64,000 nucleotides of DNA, taken from Dongia mobilis. Lineage in GTDB: Bacteria > Pseudomonadota > Alphaproteobacteria > Dongiales > Dongiaceae. Below the pieces are notes generated by a model that was not told the DNA's origin, ran no database searches, and worked only from the letters and a program-made list of their open reading frames with translations. Shown here piece by piece: positions 1 through 7,688 of the stretch; position 1 is the first letter of the stretch; every line of letters begins with the position of its first letter. Position numbers and translations under genes: made by a program. The stretch is taken from positions 682,001 to 746,000 of the forward strand of contig NZ_SNYW01000006.1 in assembly GCF_004363235.1 (NCBI RefSeq), in the 5' to 3' direction.

Positions 1-351
1 GCGCGCGTGACGGATCTGCCCTGGGTCGGATGGGAGGATGGCGCCGATTCAATTGCTTTCGGCGGCTACTTCCGGCGTCTCGATCCGCGTCCTGCGTTTC
101 TCTACCGCGCCAATTCGCTGCTGGCCCAGATTTCCGCCGTGGAACGTGGCCTCGGCGTCGCCTTGTTGCCGTGCTTTGCCGGCGATTCGATCGCTGGGCT
201 GGTGCGGATCGGTCCGCCCGACAGCAGCACGGGATCCTTCCTGTGGCTGCTGACGCATCCGGATCTGCGCCGCGCGGCACGCATCCGCGCCTTTATCGAC
301 TTCGTTGCGGCGGCGTTGCGCCGCAAGCGTCGCCTGCTGGCGGGTAGTTGA
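1..351 (+). CDS. LysR-family regulator, C-terminal fragment (starts before window)
   Basis: The open frame enters from base 1 and stops at 349-351, leaving about 116 residues. The pattern is that of the end of a LysR substrate-binding domain. It includes a segment reading SLLAQISAVERGLGVALLP, which matches the family motif in which a stretch of bias residues leads into G-x-G-[IV]-A-x-L-P, followed by a hydrophobic WLLTHPDLRRAARIRAFIDF helix that closes such domains. The DNA-binding half lies upstream, outside the window, so neither its target nor its effector can be judged. It ends 13 bases before a small gene on the opposite strand. Confidence 0.75.
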   Translation, partial: ARVTDLPWVGWEDGADSIAFGGYFRRLDPRPAFLYRANSLLAQISAVERGLGVALLPCFAGDSIAGLVRIGPPDSSTGSFLWLLTHPDLRRAARIRAFIDFVAAALRRKRRLLAGS

Positions 352-363
352 CGGGGGAGCCAG

Positions 364-603
364 CTATCTGATGCCGCAGGTTCCGATCGCCTGTACCGGG
401 CAATCGGGAAATTCCGGCAGATCGATCGGCGCGCTTTCATAGATCGCGAAAATGGCGAACCCGGCGAGGAACAGGCCGAACAAGGCAGCGCCGCCGCGCT
501 CGTGCCGCACATTCTCCTCCCGGGGCTCCGGGCGCAGGAGATCGTCCCGTCTTCCTTCCTGCGGGCGGGCATCGCGGGTCAGCACATCCAATCTTGCGGC
601 CAT
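364..603 (-). CDS. Small single-pass membrane protein of unknown function
   Basis: About 79 residues from the ATG at 603. The N-terminal half is charged and probably cytoplasmic. It is followed by one hydrophobic helix (AALFGLFLAGFAIFAIYES) and a short tail with two cysteines (CPVQAIGTC). I do not recognise a family. The frame extends upstream of 603 to a possible start near 654, but the 603 start gives the more usual short N-terminus. It lies tail-to-tail with the LysR fragment and is transcribed away from the dienelactone hydrolase operon. The membrane helix and the lack of a competing frame support a real gene, without proof. Confidence 0.45.
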   Translation of the reverse strand: MAARLDVLTRDARPQEGRRDDLLRPEPREENVRHERGGAALFGLFLAGFAIFAIYESAPIDLPEFPDCPVQAIGTCGIR

Positions 604-868
604 GGCTTGGCTTTCGTCAGGTCTTTCGGTCAGGGTCCGGATTACTCCGGGCACTCTTGGGATATATGGCGTCGGCCGGCCGAATCTGGTAGCGGCAAGG
701 CGTCACAGGGGGGCATTCTGGGCAACGCGCAGCAAGGAGCGGGCCGGCACCTCAAGCCGGCCGAATTCTTGCCAAGAACGGAGCGATCGGGCAGTTTTCT
801 TGCCAATCCCGGCAGCTCCGTTGCGGCAGCCGCAAGGACGAAAAACGACCAACAGGGAGCAAGGCACC

Positions 869-2107
869 ATGGCGGGCACCTACATCACCATCGACGCACC
901 CGGCGGCGGCCAGTTCCGCGCCTATCTGGCTGAGCCGAGGGGGAAGAAGGGCAAGGCGCCAGGCATCGTGCTGTGCCAGGAAATCTTCGGTATCAATGCC
1001 TATGTACGCGAGACGGCGGATTATTATGCTGAGGAGGGCTATGTCGTCCTTGCCCCCGATCTCTTCTGGCGCATGGAGCCCGGTGTCGACATGGGCTATT
1101 CGCCCGAGGAATGGCAGCGCGCCTTCGGCTTCTTCCAGAAATTCGACGTCGACCAGGGCATCGAGGATGTCCGCGCCACGGTGAAGGCGCTGCGTGCGCG
1201 TGCCGATTGCAGCGGCAAGGTCGGCGTGCTCGGTCATTGCCTCGGCGGCAAGCTGGCCTATCTGACGGCGGCCCGCGTCGATGTCGATGCCGCGGTCGGC
1301 TATTACGGCGTCGGCATCGAGGCGGCGCTGGACGAGGCGAAGAACATCAAATGCCCGACCGTCCTGCATTTCGCCGAACTTGACCAGTATTGCGGCAACG
1401 AGGCGCGCGACCAGATCTATGCCGCGCTCAAGGACCGGCCGGAGATCGAACTCTATACCTATCCCGGCGTCGACCACGCCTTTGCCCGTACCATGGGCGA
1501 TCACTACGACAAGCCCAGCAGCATCATGGCGCATTCGCGCTCGATTGCCGTGTTCCGCAAGGCGATCGGGCCGCGTTACGATCTCTCTGGCCTGTGGGAC
1601 CAGCACTGCTATCACGAATTCGCCACGCGCGATGTCGCCGCCACCATGAAGACCATGGTGGATGAGCCCTATGTCAACCACATCCCGACCATGACCGGCG
1701 GTGTCGGGGCGAAGGAACTGGCGCGCTTCTATCAGCACCATTTTGTCAACGCCAATCCGGCCGACACCAAGCTCATTCCGATTTCGCGGACCATTGGCGC
1801 TGACCGTGTCGTCGACGAGATGCTGTTCTGCTTTACTCACGACCGCGAGATAGACTGGATGCTGCCGGGCGTAAAACCCACCGGCAAGTACGTCGAAATT
1901 CCCCTGGTCGCCATCGTCTGCTTTCGCGGCGACAAGCTCTATAACGAGCACATCTATTGGGACCAGGCCTCGGTCCTGGTTCAGATCGGTCTTCTGGACC
2001 CGAAAAACCTGCCGACCGCAGGCGCCGAGACGGCGAAGAAGCTGCTGGATGAGAAGCTGCCCTCGAACACGCTGATGCAGCGTTGGGCGGAAAGCGCCGG
2101 CAAGTAA
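869..2107 (+). CDS. Dienelactone hydrolase-family protein with C-terminal NTF2-like domain
   Basis: The protein has 412 residues. The first 235 form an alpha/beta hydrolase of the dienelactone hydrolase (carboxymethylenebutenolidase) family. The nucleophile is Cys124 in GHCLGG, the acid Asp172 in AELDQYC and the base His203 in YPGVDHAF, which match the Cys-Asp-His triad of that family almost residue for residue. Residues from about 240 to 412 are an extra domain with the look of an NTF2/SnoaL-like fold (WDQHCYHEFATRD, later GDKLYNEHIYWDQASVLVQIGLL). Known members open lactones or esters in aromatic degradation; the role of the extra domain is unclear. The start follows a weak GGGAG at 855-859. 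Its stop is one base before the next gene's ATG, so the two are probably co-translated. Confidence 0.85.
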   Translation: MAGTYITIDAPGGGQFRAYLAEPRGKKGKAPGIVLCQEIFGINAYVRETADYYAEEGYVVLAPDLFWRMEPGVDMGYSPEEWQRAFGFFQKFDVDQGIEDVRATVKALRARADCSGKVGVLGHCLGGKLAYLTAARVDVDAAVGYYGVGIEAALDEAKNIKCPTVLHFAELDQYCGNEARDQIYAALKDRPEIELYTYPGVDHAFARTMGDHYDKPSSIMAHSRSIAVFRKAIGPRYDLSGLWDQHCYHEFATRDVAATMKTMVDEPYVNHIPTMTGGVGAKELARFYQHHFVNANPADTKLIPISRTIGADRVVDEMLFCFTHDREIDWMLPGVKPTGKYVEIPLVAIVCFRGDKLYNEHIYWDQASVLVQIGLLDPKNLPTAGAETAKKLLDEKLPSNTLMQRWAESAGK

Positions 2108-2108
2108 C

Positions 2109-3617
2109 ATGGGCAATCCGCTGAAAGTGAAGCTGGCTGCCGGTGGATGCATCACCTGCCACTGGGCAACGATCGGGTCGCCATCGGTGGCCGAAATCAT
2201 GGCGGAGTCCGGCCCGGACAGCGTCGTCTTCGATCTGCAGCATGGTCTTTGGGACCGCGCCGGGCTGGAGCACGCGATCGGGCTGGTGCGGCATCGCGCC
2301 GTGCCGGTGGTGCGCAGCGCCGATGACAGCGACTTCGCCATCGGCTCGGTCCTGGATGCCGGTGCCGGTGCCCTCATCGTGCCGATGGTCGATACCGCCG
2401 AGCAGGCGCGCGCGGTCGTGCGCAAGGCCAAGTACCCGCCGCTGGGCAGCCGCTCCGGCGGCGGCACGCGGCCGATGCTGGACTACAAGAGCTATATCGG
2501 CGGCGCCAATGACGACATCCTGGTGGCCGTCATGATCGAGACCGCCGAGGCGGTCGCCAATGCCGCCGAGATCGCGGCCGTGCCCGGTATCGACATTCTT
2601 TTCATCGGCCCGTTCGACCTCTCCATGTCGCTCGGCACCTTCCCCGAATTCGGCCCCAGGCACGAGGCGGCGGTGCAATCCGTGCTGGCCGCCGCCAGGG
2701 CCCATGGCAAGGCCTGCGGCATCTTCACGCCCTATGCCACAATGGCGGCCGAGCGCCGTGCCCAGGGTTTCCAGTGGGTCGTCCTCGCCTATGACCAGGG
2801 CCTGGTGCAGGACGGCGCCAAGGGTGCCGTCGCCCGCGCGGCCACGGGCAGCGGTCCCGACCTGCTGCGCAACGCCGTCGCGCTGGTCAGCGGCGCCAAT
2901 GGCGGCATCGGCAGCGAGATTGTGCGCGCGCTGCTGCGCGCCGGGGTTGCCAGAATCCATTGCGCCGCGCGCCATCCGGACAGCCTGCGCAGCCTGACCG
3001 CGGTGGCGCCGGACCGGCTGGTGCCGCTGGCGCTCGACGTCACCGATCCCGCCAGCATCGCGGCAGCGGCCAAATCCTGCGGCGACGTCACCCTGCTCAT
3101 CAACAATGCCGGCTGGAATTCCAACGAAGGGCTGTTCGTCGAGAACGCGCTCGCCAATGCGCGGCGCGAGATGGAGACCAACTATCTCGGTACGCTGGCC
3201 ATGGCGCAGGCGTTCCAGCCGATCCTGGCGAAGAACGGCGGCGGCGCCATGGTCAACCTCGTCACCATCGTTGCCCATGTGAACCTGCCCCTGATGTCGA
3301 CCTATGCCGCTTCCAAGGCGGCGTTGCTGTCGCTGACGCAAGGCTTGCGCGCCGAGCTGAAGCAGCAGGGTACCCATGTCATGGGCGTGCTGCCGGGGGC
3401 GGTGGACACGCCGATGACGCCCGGTTTCGAGGGCATGAAGATGCGCCCGCATGCGGTCGCCGAGGCGATCATCGAGGGATTGCGCGTCCGGCAGGAGGAT
3501 ATCTATCCGGGCGCCATGGCCGCCGGCGTCGCCGCCGGCCTGGCGCTCAACGCCAAGGGCGTCGAGCACGAGTTCGCCAACTACCTGCCGGAGCGCTCCG
3601 CGGCGCGGCCGCAGTGA
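2109..3617 (+). CDS. Fused HpcH/HpaI-family aldolase and short-chain dehydrogenase
   Basis: One uninterrupted 502-residue frame. Residues 1-250 are an HpcH/HpaI (2-keto-3-deoxy acid / 4-hydroxy-2-oxoheptanedioate) aldolase barrel, with FDLQHG at 41-46, Arg69 in PVVRS, and the metal ligands Glu144 (MIETAEAVAN) and Asp170 (FIGPFDLS). Residues 256-502 are a short-chain dehydrogenase with the nucleotide motif SGANGGIG at 261-268, NNAG at 332-335, and Tyr399/Lys403 in YAASK. The usual catalytic Ser, 13 residues before Tyr, is Thr386. The aldolase would cleave or form a carbon-carbon bond to pyruvate, and the dehydrogenase would reduce or oxidise a carbonyl. The chemical link is inferred. It sits between the dienelactone hydrolase (1 base) and the ABC transporter genes (10 bases), so one operon is likely. 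Confidence 0.9.
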   Translation: MGNPLKVKLAAGGCITCHWATIGSPSVAEIMAESGPDSVVFDLQHGLWDRAGLEHAIGLVRHRAVPVVRSADDSDFAIGSVLDAGAGALIVPMVDTAEQARAVVRKAKYPPLGSRSGGGTRPMLDYKSYIGGANDDILVAVMIETAEAVANAAEIAAVPGIDILFIGPFDLSMSLGTFPEFGPRHEAAVQSVLAAARAHGKACGIFTPYATMAAERRAQGFQWVVLAYDQGLVQDGAKGAVARAATGSGPDLLRNAVALVSGANGGIGSEIVRALLRAGVARIHCAARHPDSLRSLTAVAPDRLVPLALDVTDPASIAAAAKSCGDVTLLINNAGWNSNEGLFVENALANARREMETNYLGTLAMAQAFQPILAKNGGGAMVNLVTIVAHVNLPLMSTYAASKAALLSLTQGLRAELKQQGTHVMGVLPGAVDTPMTPGFEGMKMRPHAVAEAIIEGLRVRQEDIYPGAMAAGVAAGLALNAKGVEHEFANYLPERSAARPQ

Positions 3618-3627
3618 ACCGCCAAGG

Positions 3628-4419
3628 ATGATCCGCGTCGACAATATCACGAAGCGGTTCGGCGGCATTCGCGCCGTCGACGACTGCTCGCTGCACGTGA
3701 CGAAGGGATCGATCACCGGGCTGATCGGGCCCAACGGTGCGGGCAAGTCGACCCTCTTCAATATCATCGCCGGGACGTTCCCGCCGGATGGCGGCTCGGT
3801 CCAGCTCGACGGCGTGGACGTGACCGGCTGGCCGGCGCATCGCCTGTTCCGAGCCGGCCTCGCCCGCACCTTCCAGATCGCCCACGAATTCGCACGCATG
3901 ACTGTGCTGGAGAACCTGCTTGCGGTGCCGGCCGGCCAGGCGGGCGAGAACCTGCTGACCGCCTGGACCGGCTGGGCACGGGTGCGACGCGAGGAAGCCG
4001 CCATCCGGCAGCGCGCCGAGGCGGTGCTCGGCGAATTGCGCCTCGAGCATGTCGCCCACGAACTGGCCGGCAATCTCTCCGGCGGCCAGAAGAAGCTGGT
4101 GGAACTGGCTCGTACCATGATGTGGCAGCCCAAGGTCGTGCTGCTGGACGAAATCGGCGCCGGCGTCAACCGCACGCTGCTTTCCGAGATTGCCGGCGAG
4201 ATCGAGCGGCTGAACCGCGATCACGGCTATACCTTCTTCGTCATCGAACACGACATGGACCTGATCGCGCGGCTGTGCCACCCGGTCATCGTCATGGCCG
4301 AGGGGCGTGTCCTCACGCAGGGCTCGATGGCGGAGATCCGCCGCAACGAGGCGGTGATCGAGGCCTATCTCGGCGGCGGCAGGACCAACCAGAACGGGGC
4401 AGGAATTGGCGCTGCTTGA
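3628..4419 (+). CDS. livG: ABC transporter ATP-binding protein, LivG type
   Basis: 263 residues from ATG 3628, preceded by AAGGA two bases upstream; the frame extends further upstream but only through the previous gene. It has Walker A GPNGAGKST at about 34-42, the signature LSGGQ at 150-154, and Walker B ending VVLLDE at 170-175. The residue after DE is Ile rather than the usual Pro (DEIGAGV). The long insert between Walker A and the signature (HEFARMTVLENLLAV) is typical of LivG rather than LivF. It would energise uptake of branched-chain amino acids, amides or aromatic acids; the name is family-level and the substrate unknown. Its end overlaps the next gene by 14 bases. Confidence 0.92.
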   Translation: MIRVDNITKRFGGIRAVDDCSLHVTKGSITGLIGPNGAGKSTLFNIIAGTFPPDGGSVQLDGVDVTGWPAHRLFRAGLARTFQIAHEFARMTVLENLLAVPAGQAGENLLTAWTGWARVRREEAAIRQRAEAVLGELRLEHVAHELAGNLSGGQKKLVELARTMMWQPKVVLLDEIGAGVNRTLLSEIAGEIERLNRDHGYTFFVIEHDMDLIARLCHPVIVMAEGRVLTQGSMAEIRRNEAVIEAYLGGGRTNQNGAGIGAA

Positions 4420-5110
4420 AGCACAGGGGATGGTCGGCGGCTATGGCGGGATGGACATCCTCAACGGGGTCGACATCACGGTCGATACGCAGGAGATCGT
4501 GGTCATCATCGGTGCCAATGGCGCCGGCAAGTCGACCGCGATGAAGGCATTATTCGGCCTGGTCGCCCTGCGCGGCGGCAATGTCCGCTTCGACGGCGCC
4601 GACGTAACCGGGCTTGCCCCCAATCATCTCGTGGCGCGCGGCATGGGCTATGTGCCACAGGAGCGCAATGTCTTTCGCAACCTGACGGTGCGCGAGAATC
4701 TGGAGATGGGCGCCTTCCTCAAACCGGCCGCGACGGCACGCGTCATGGCGCAGGTCTTCGACCTCTTCCCCGTCCTGGCCGAGAAGGCGAAGCAGCCGGC
4801 AGGCGAGCTTTCCGGCGGGCAGCGTCAGATGGTGGCGGTCGGCCGCGCGCTGATGGCCGAGCCCAGGCTCCTCATGCTGGACGAACCGACGGCGGGTCTG
4901 TCGCCGCTGGTGATGGAGCAGATCTTCGAGCGCATCGTCGCCGTCAACCGGGCCGGCATCGGCATCCTGCTGGTCGAGCAGAACGCCCGCCAGGCGCTTG
5001 CCATCGCCCATCGCGGCTATGTGCTGGCCACCGGACGCAACCGCTTTGCCGGCACCGCCGCGGCCCTGCTCGGCAATCCCGATATTGGCCAATCCTTCCT
5101 GGGCGGGTGA
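4406..5110 (+). CDS. livF: ABC transporter ATP-binding protein, LivF type
   Basis: 234 residues. The best start is TTG at 4406, six bases after GGGGCAGG, and it overlaps the LivG gene by 14 bases. Walker A is GANGAGKST, the signature is LSGGQRQM, Walker B runs LLMLDEPTAGLSP, and the switch histidine is replaced by the LivF-typical VEQNARQAL, where Gln-Asn follows Glu. This is the second nucleotide-binding subunit of a high-affinity branched-chain-type ABC transporter and pairs with LivG, LivH and LivM here. Confidence 0.93.
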   Translation: MALLEAQGMVGGYGGMDILNGVDITVDTQEIVVIIGANGAGKSTAMKALFGLVALRGGNVRFDGADVTGLAPNHLVARGMGYVPQERNVFRNLTVRENLEMGAFLKPAATARVMAQVFDLFPVLAEKAKQPAGELSGGQRQMVAVGRALMAEPRLLMLDEPTAGLSPLVMEQIFERIVAVNRAGIGILLVEQNARQALAIAHRGYVLATGRNRFAGTAAALLGNPDIGQSFLGG

Positions 5111-5116
5111 GGCGAC

Positions 5117-6007
5117 ATGGCCGAGTTCATCAACCTCTATCTCATTCCCGGTATCGCCATCGGTTGCATCTATGCGCTGGGTGCCGTCGGCATCTCGCTG
5201 GTCTTTGCCATCCTGCGCTTCGCCCATTTCGCCCATGGCGACGTGATGACGCTGGGCGCCTATATCGCCTATTCGCTGGTGGCGGCGTTCGGCTGGTCAG
5301 TCTATGCGGCGCTGCCCTTTGCCCTGCTGGGCGGTGCCATCGCCTGCGTCGCCATCGATCGCACGGTCTATCGGCCGTTCCGCCGGGCGCCCGGCATCAT
5401 CGTGGTGATCGCATCCTTCGGCGTCATGCTGGTACTGCGTTCGGCCATCCAGCTTGGCTGGGGTGTCGACGTGCTGGCCTACGAGACCGGCATCCGCCGG
5501 CCCCTGCCGCTCTTCGGCGACATCAGGATGGCGCAGAAGCACATCATCATCATCGCCGTATCAATTGCCATTGCCGCGGCGCTGCACTGGTTCCTGAGTT
5601 CCAGCCGCATGGGCAAGGCGATGCGCGCGATGAGCGATGACGCCGATCTCGCCCGGGTCTCCGGTATCGACACGGAACGGGTGGTGCGCTGGACCTGGCT
5701 CATCGGCGGCGGGCTGGCAGCCGCAGCCGGCATCTTCGCCGGCATCAATACCAAGCTGCATCCCGGCATCGGCTGGGATCTGCTGCTGCCGCTCTTCGCG
5801 GCGGCGATCCTGGGCGGCATCGGCCGGCCCTATGGCGCCATTGTCGGCGGGCTTTCTATCGGCATCGCGCAGGAAGTGGCGACCTATCCCTGGATCGGCG
5901 GCGATCCCCTGGTGCCGCCGGCCTACAAGAACGCGGTCGCCTTCTTCGTCATGGTGGCGATGCTGGTCTGGCGCCCGACCGGCCTGTTCAAGGGCAGGGT
6001 GCTCTAG
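5117..6007 (+). CDS. livH: ABC transporter permease, LivH type
   Basis: 296 residues with about eight hydrophobic segments. The conserved LivH stretch FAHFAHGDVMTLGAYIAYS lies near residue 35-53, and the cytoplasmic loop reading SSRMGKAMRAMSDDADLARVSGID near 155-180 is the coupling helix that contacts the ATPases. GGIGRPYGAIVGGLSIGIAQE near the end is also typical. It begins 6 bases after LivF, and LivM starts 3 bases after its stop. It forms half of the inner-membrane channel. Confidence 0.92.
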   Translation: MAEFINLYLIPGIAIGCIYALGAVGISLVFAILRFAHFAHGDVMTLGAYIAYSLVAAFGWSVYAALPFALLGGAIACVAIDRTVYRPFRRAPGIIVVIASFGVMLVLRSAIQLGWGVDVLAYETGIRRPLPLFGDIRMAQKHIIIIAVSIAIAAALHWFLSSSRMGKAMRAMSDDADLARVSGIDTERVVRWTWLIGGGLAAAAGIFAGINTKLHPGIGWDLLLPLFAAAILGGIGRPYGAIVGGLSIGIAQEVATYPWIGGDPLVPPAYKNAVAFFVMVAMLVWRPTGLFKGRVL

Positions 6008-6009
6008 CC

Positions 6010-6954
6010 ATGGATATCACGCTCTACGGCCTGATGATGTACGGCCTTGCCCTCCTCACCATGATGGCGATCTATGGGGTGCTCTGCCTCGCCCTCAACC
6101 TGCAATGGGGTTTTGCCGGGCTGTTCAATGCCGGCATTGCCGGCTTCTTCGCTGTCGGCGCCTACGCCACCGCGATCCTGACGGCGCCGGAAAGCCCCAA
6201 TCACCTCGGCGGCTATGGCTGGCCGCCGCTTCTCGCCTTGCCGGTCGCCATGGCGCTGGCCGGCATCATTGCCTGGCCGGTCGGTCGCATCTGCCTCGGC
6301 CTCAAGGGCGACTACCTCGCCATGGCGACTATCGGTATCGCCGAGATCATCCGCCTTGTCTTCAAGAACGAGAGCTGGCTCGCCAACGGCACCATGGGTA
6401 TTTCCACCGTGCCGCGGCCGTTCGAAAGTCTCGGCCAGCCCTGGGGCAATCTCGCCTTCCTGGCCCTGGTCCTCGCGATCGTGATCGCCCTCTATTTCTC
6501 TGCCGAGCGCGCCTGGGTGTCGCCCTGGGGCCGCGCCATGCGTGCCATCCGCGACAACGAGACGGCCGCCGCCGCCATCGGCAAGGACGTGGTCCGCTTC
6601 CGCCTCGAGGCCTTCGTCCTCGGCGCCATGGTGATGGGGCTGGGCGGCGGCCTCTCCGCCATGTATTTCAAGTTCATCGGCGCCACCGCGACCGAGCCGC
6701 TGCTGACCACCTTCCTGGTCTGGGTGATGCTGATCATCGGCGGCAGCGGCAACAACAAGGGCGCATTGCTGGGTGCGGCACTGGTCTGGCTGATTTGGTC
6801 GGGGACCGAGCTCTTTACCAACCGCCTGCCGGCGGAATGGATCACGCGCTCGTCCTATATCCGTACCTTGCTGATCGGCGTACTGCTGATTGTGGTGCTG
6901 CAGCGCTTCGCAAAGGGCGTGCTGCCGGAACGGCCGCCGAAACGGATCGACTAG
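6010..6954 (+). CDS. livM: ABC transporter permease, LivM type
   Basis: 314 residues with multiple membrane helices. The family motif GFAGLFNAGIAGFFAVGAYA lies near residues 36-55, and GDYLAMATIGIAEIIRL near 100 is a LivM hallmark. It is the partner permease of LivH and the last gene of the transporter operon. Its final four bases overlap the end of the convergent haloacid dehalogenase gene. The operon has no binding protein of its own; the candidate lies on the opposite strand at 7,689-8,894. Confidence 0.92.
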   Translation: MDITLYGLMMYGLALLTMMAIYGVLCLALNLQWGFAGLFNAGIAGFFAVGAYATAILTAPESPNHLGGYGWPPLLALPVAMALAGIIAWPVGRICLGLKGDYLAMATIGIAEIIRLVFKNESWLANGTMGISTVPRPFESLGQPWGNLAFLALVLAIVIALYFSAERAWVSPWGRAMRAIRDNETAAAAIGKDVVRFRLEAFVLGAMVMGLGGGLSAMYFKFIGATATEPLLTTFLVWVMLIIGGSGNNKGALLGAALVWLIWSGTELFTNRLPAEWITRSSYIRTLLIGVLLIVVLQRFAKGVLPERPPKRID

Positions 6955-7616
6955 GCGATCTGCTCTGCCAGCAAATCAAGCGTCGGAATCTGCCGCGCCA
7001 CGCGTGGCAGATCATATTCCACCGGTCCAATTTGGCGGCGCAGCCAGAACACCTGGAAGCCGAAACGCGCGGCCCCCATGGCATCCCAGGCATTGCTGGA
7101 AACAAAGCCGATCCGGTTGGGCGGCAGGTCCAGTCTCTCGCAGGCCATCCGGTAGACCCGGGGATCCGGCTTGTAGAGTTGCAATCCCTCGACCGATAGG
7201 AGCGGATCGAGCTGTCGGTCGAGGCCGGCTGCCGCGAAGGCTTCGCGCAGCATGGCGCCGGTACCGTTGGAGAGGACGCCAACGGTCAGCTTGCGCGCTC
7301 GCAGCTTTTGCAGGGTCGCGGCGACGTCGGGATAGGCATCCAGCACGCTATAGGCATCGAGGAGATCGATGCGCAGAGCCGCATCCGTGACGCCGTGCTG
7401 CGCCAGCGCGAAATCGAGCGCGCGGGCGGTGAGCAGGTCGAAGGGCTGGTAGTCGCCGGCAAGGGTCAGCGTCCAGGTGTATTCCAGCTGCTTCTGCCGC
7501 CACAGAACGGACACCGCCGTTGCCGCGTCGCCCAGCCGCGCACGATGCCGGGCCACGCTGGCATGGACGTCCAGCAGGGTGCCATAGGCATCGAACAGCA
7601 CGGCTCCTAGATTCAC
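6951..7616 (-). CDS. Haloacid dehalogenase type II
   Basis: 221 residues. The nucleophile Asp9 lies in FDAYGTLLDVHA, followed by a second conserved region VGVLSNGT, the lysine in LYKPDPRVY and the SSNAWDAMGA acidic motif. This set is diagnostic for (S)-2-haloacid dehalogenases of the HAD superfamily. The family hydrolyses 2-haloalkanoates to 2-hydroxy acids, though many members act on other small substrates. The gene overlaps livM by four bases tail-to-tail and lies downstream of the binding-protein gene on the same strand, separated from it by a strong hairpin. Confidence 0.9.
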   Translation of the reverse strand: MNLGAVLFDAYGTLLDVHASVARHRARLGDAATAVSVLWRQKQLEYTWTLTLAGDYQPFDLLTARALDFALAQHGVTDAALRIDLLDAYSVLDAYPDVAATLQKLRARKLTVGVLSNGTGAMLREAFAAAGLDRQLDPLLSVEGLQLYKPDPRVYRMACERLDLPPNRIGFVSSNAWDAMGAARFGFQVFWLRRQIGPVEYDLPRVARQIPTLDLLAEQIA

Positions 7617-7636
7617 GTCGCCTCCCGGAAATGACG

Positions 7637-7671
7637 AACGGCCCGCCCGTCAACCTTGCAGGCGGGCCGTT
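7637..7671 (-). terminator. Hairpin terminator after the binding-protein gene
   Basis: AACGGCCCGCC at 7637-7647 pairs perfectly with GGCGGGCCGTT at 7661-7671, an 11-bp stem with a 13-base loop. It lies 17 bases beyond the stop of the LivK-type gene and before the dehalogenase gene, both on the minus strand. No clear U-tract follows, so it may be a weak terminator or an RNA-stabilising hairpin. Confidence 0.55.
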
Positions 7672-7688
7672 CCGGATCTGTCCGGCCG

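Noticed and set aside
752-2467. Long open frames on the strand opposite the first operon genes
   Set aside because: They are mirror frames of high-GC genes on the other strand, with arginine- and alanine-rich nonsense composition and no domains.
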